Below are positions 63,972-64,000 of a DNA stretch of 64,000 bases, one piece after another. Made by a program: the position numbers and the translations under genes. This DNA is from Anoxybacillus flavithermus. Lineage in GTDB: Bacteria > Bacillota > Bacilli > Bacillales > Anoxybacillaceae. The notes under the pieces were generated by a model. The model did not search any database, was not told the DNA's origin, and saw only the letters and a program-made list of their open reading frames with translations. The DNA lies in NCBI RefSeq assembly GCF_002742685.1, contig NZ_PEDM01000011.1, positions 1 to 64,000 of the forward strand, written 5' to 3'. Position 1 is the stretch's first letter, and every line of letters begins with the position of its first letter.

Positions 63972-64000
63972 GTGCATTATCATGTGAAATTAGATCAATT
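63972..64000 (+). CDS. scpA: Segregation and condensation protein A, first codons only
   Basis: Partial. Starts with GTG at 63972 after AAAGGTGGG and reads HYHVKLDQ, which agrees with the ScpA N terminus of bacilli (xYxVKxDxFEGPLDLLLHLI). ScpA is the kleisin of the SMC complex. The window ends after nine codons. An ATG two bases earlier stops at once. Confidence 0.75.

Overview
The window reads as chromosomal DNA of a low-to-mid GC, spore-forming Bacillaceae bacterium. Gene order follows the Bacillus subtilis yqi-yqj-yqk, spoIIA-spoVA-lysA and rib regions, and several protein details point to the Anoxybacillus/Geobacillus thermophile group. The genus is an inference from protein similarity I recall, not from a search. 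Nearly all DNA is ordinary, densely packed housekeeping sequence. I see no rRNA, tRNA, CRISPR array or prophage.

Layout. (1) 1-11.5 kb: yycC, a glycerophosphodiesterase, yqzF, and bkdR with the complete branched-chain keto-acid operon ptb-bcd-buk-lpdV-bkdAA-bkdAB-bkdB behind a textbook sigma-L (sigma-54) promoter. (2) 11.6-20.7 kb: methylmalonyl-CoA mutase (two subunits), its GTPase chaperone MeaB, methylmalonyl-CoA epimerase and a propionyl-CoA carboxylase subunit, interrupted by yqjA, an L,D-transpeptidase and the 31-residue stressosome anchor Prli42. Together with bkd this forms a route from Val/Ile through propionyl-CoA to succinyl-CoA. (3) 20.7-35 kb: a PepSY membrane protein, a PepT-like peptidase, an orphan CheW, gnd and zwf of the pentose phosphate pathway with a cyclase-family hydrolase, rnz, namA, proline T-box plus proI, and small Fe-S or unknown proteins. 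(4) 35-42 kb: nudF, spoIIM, fur, xerD and a nucleoside salvage operon deoB-punA-pdp. (5) 42-47 kb: an accessory block between pdp and dacF, with an ApbE-type flavin transferase, two predicted di-heme transmembrane proteins, two acidic or small exported/membrane proteins and a two-component system. (6) 47-56 kb: dacF, spoIIA, the seven-gene spoVA operon and lysA, with candidate Spo0A, sigma-H, sigma-F and sigma-G signals. (7) 56-58.6 kb: ypuA, with an IS607-type element (intact tnpB, internally deleted tnpA) immediately upstream. (8) 58.7-64 kb: ppiB, the FMN riboswitch and ribD-ribE-ribBA-ribH, ribT, ypuF and the first codons of scpA.

The best candidates for something not well described are the 42-47 kb redox cassette; the stranded TnpB with its putative guide RNA pointing into ypuA; the divergent, shortened SpoVAC/SpoVAEb pair; a perfect 8-2-8 operator ahead of deoB; and the overlapping bkdR/yqzF promoters carrying a motif shared with the bkd promoter.
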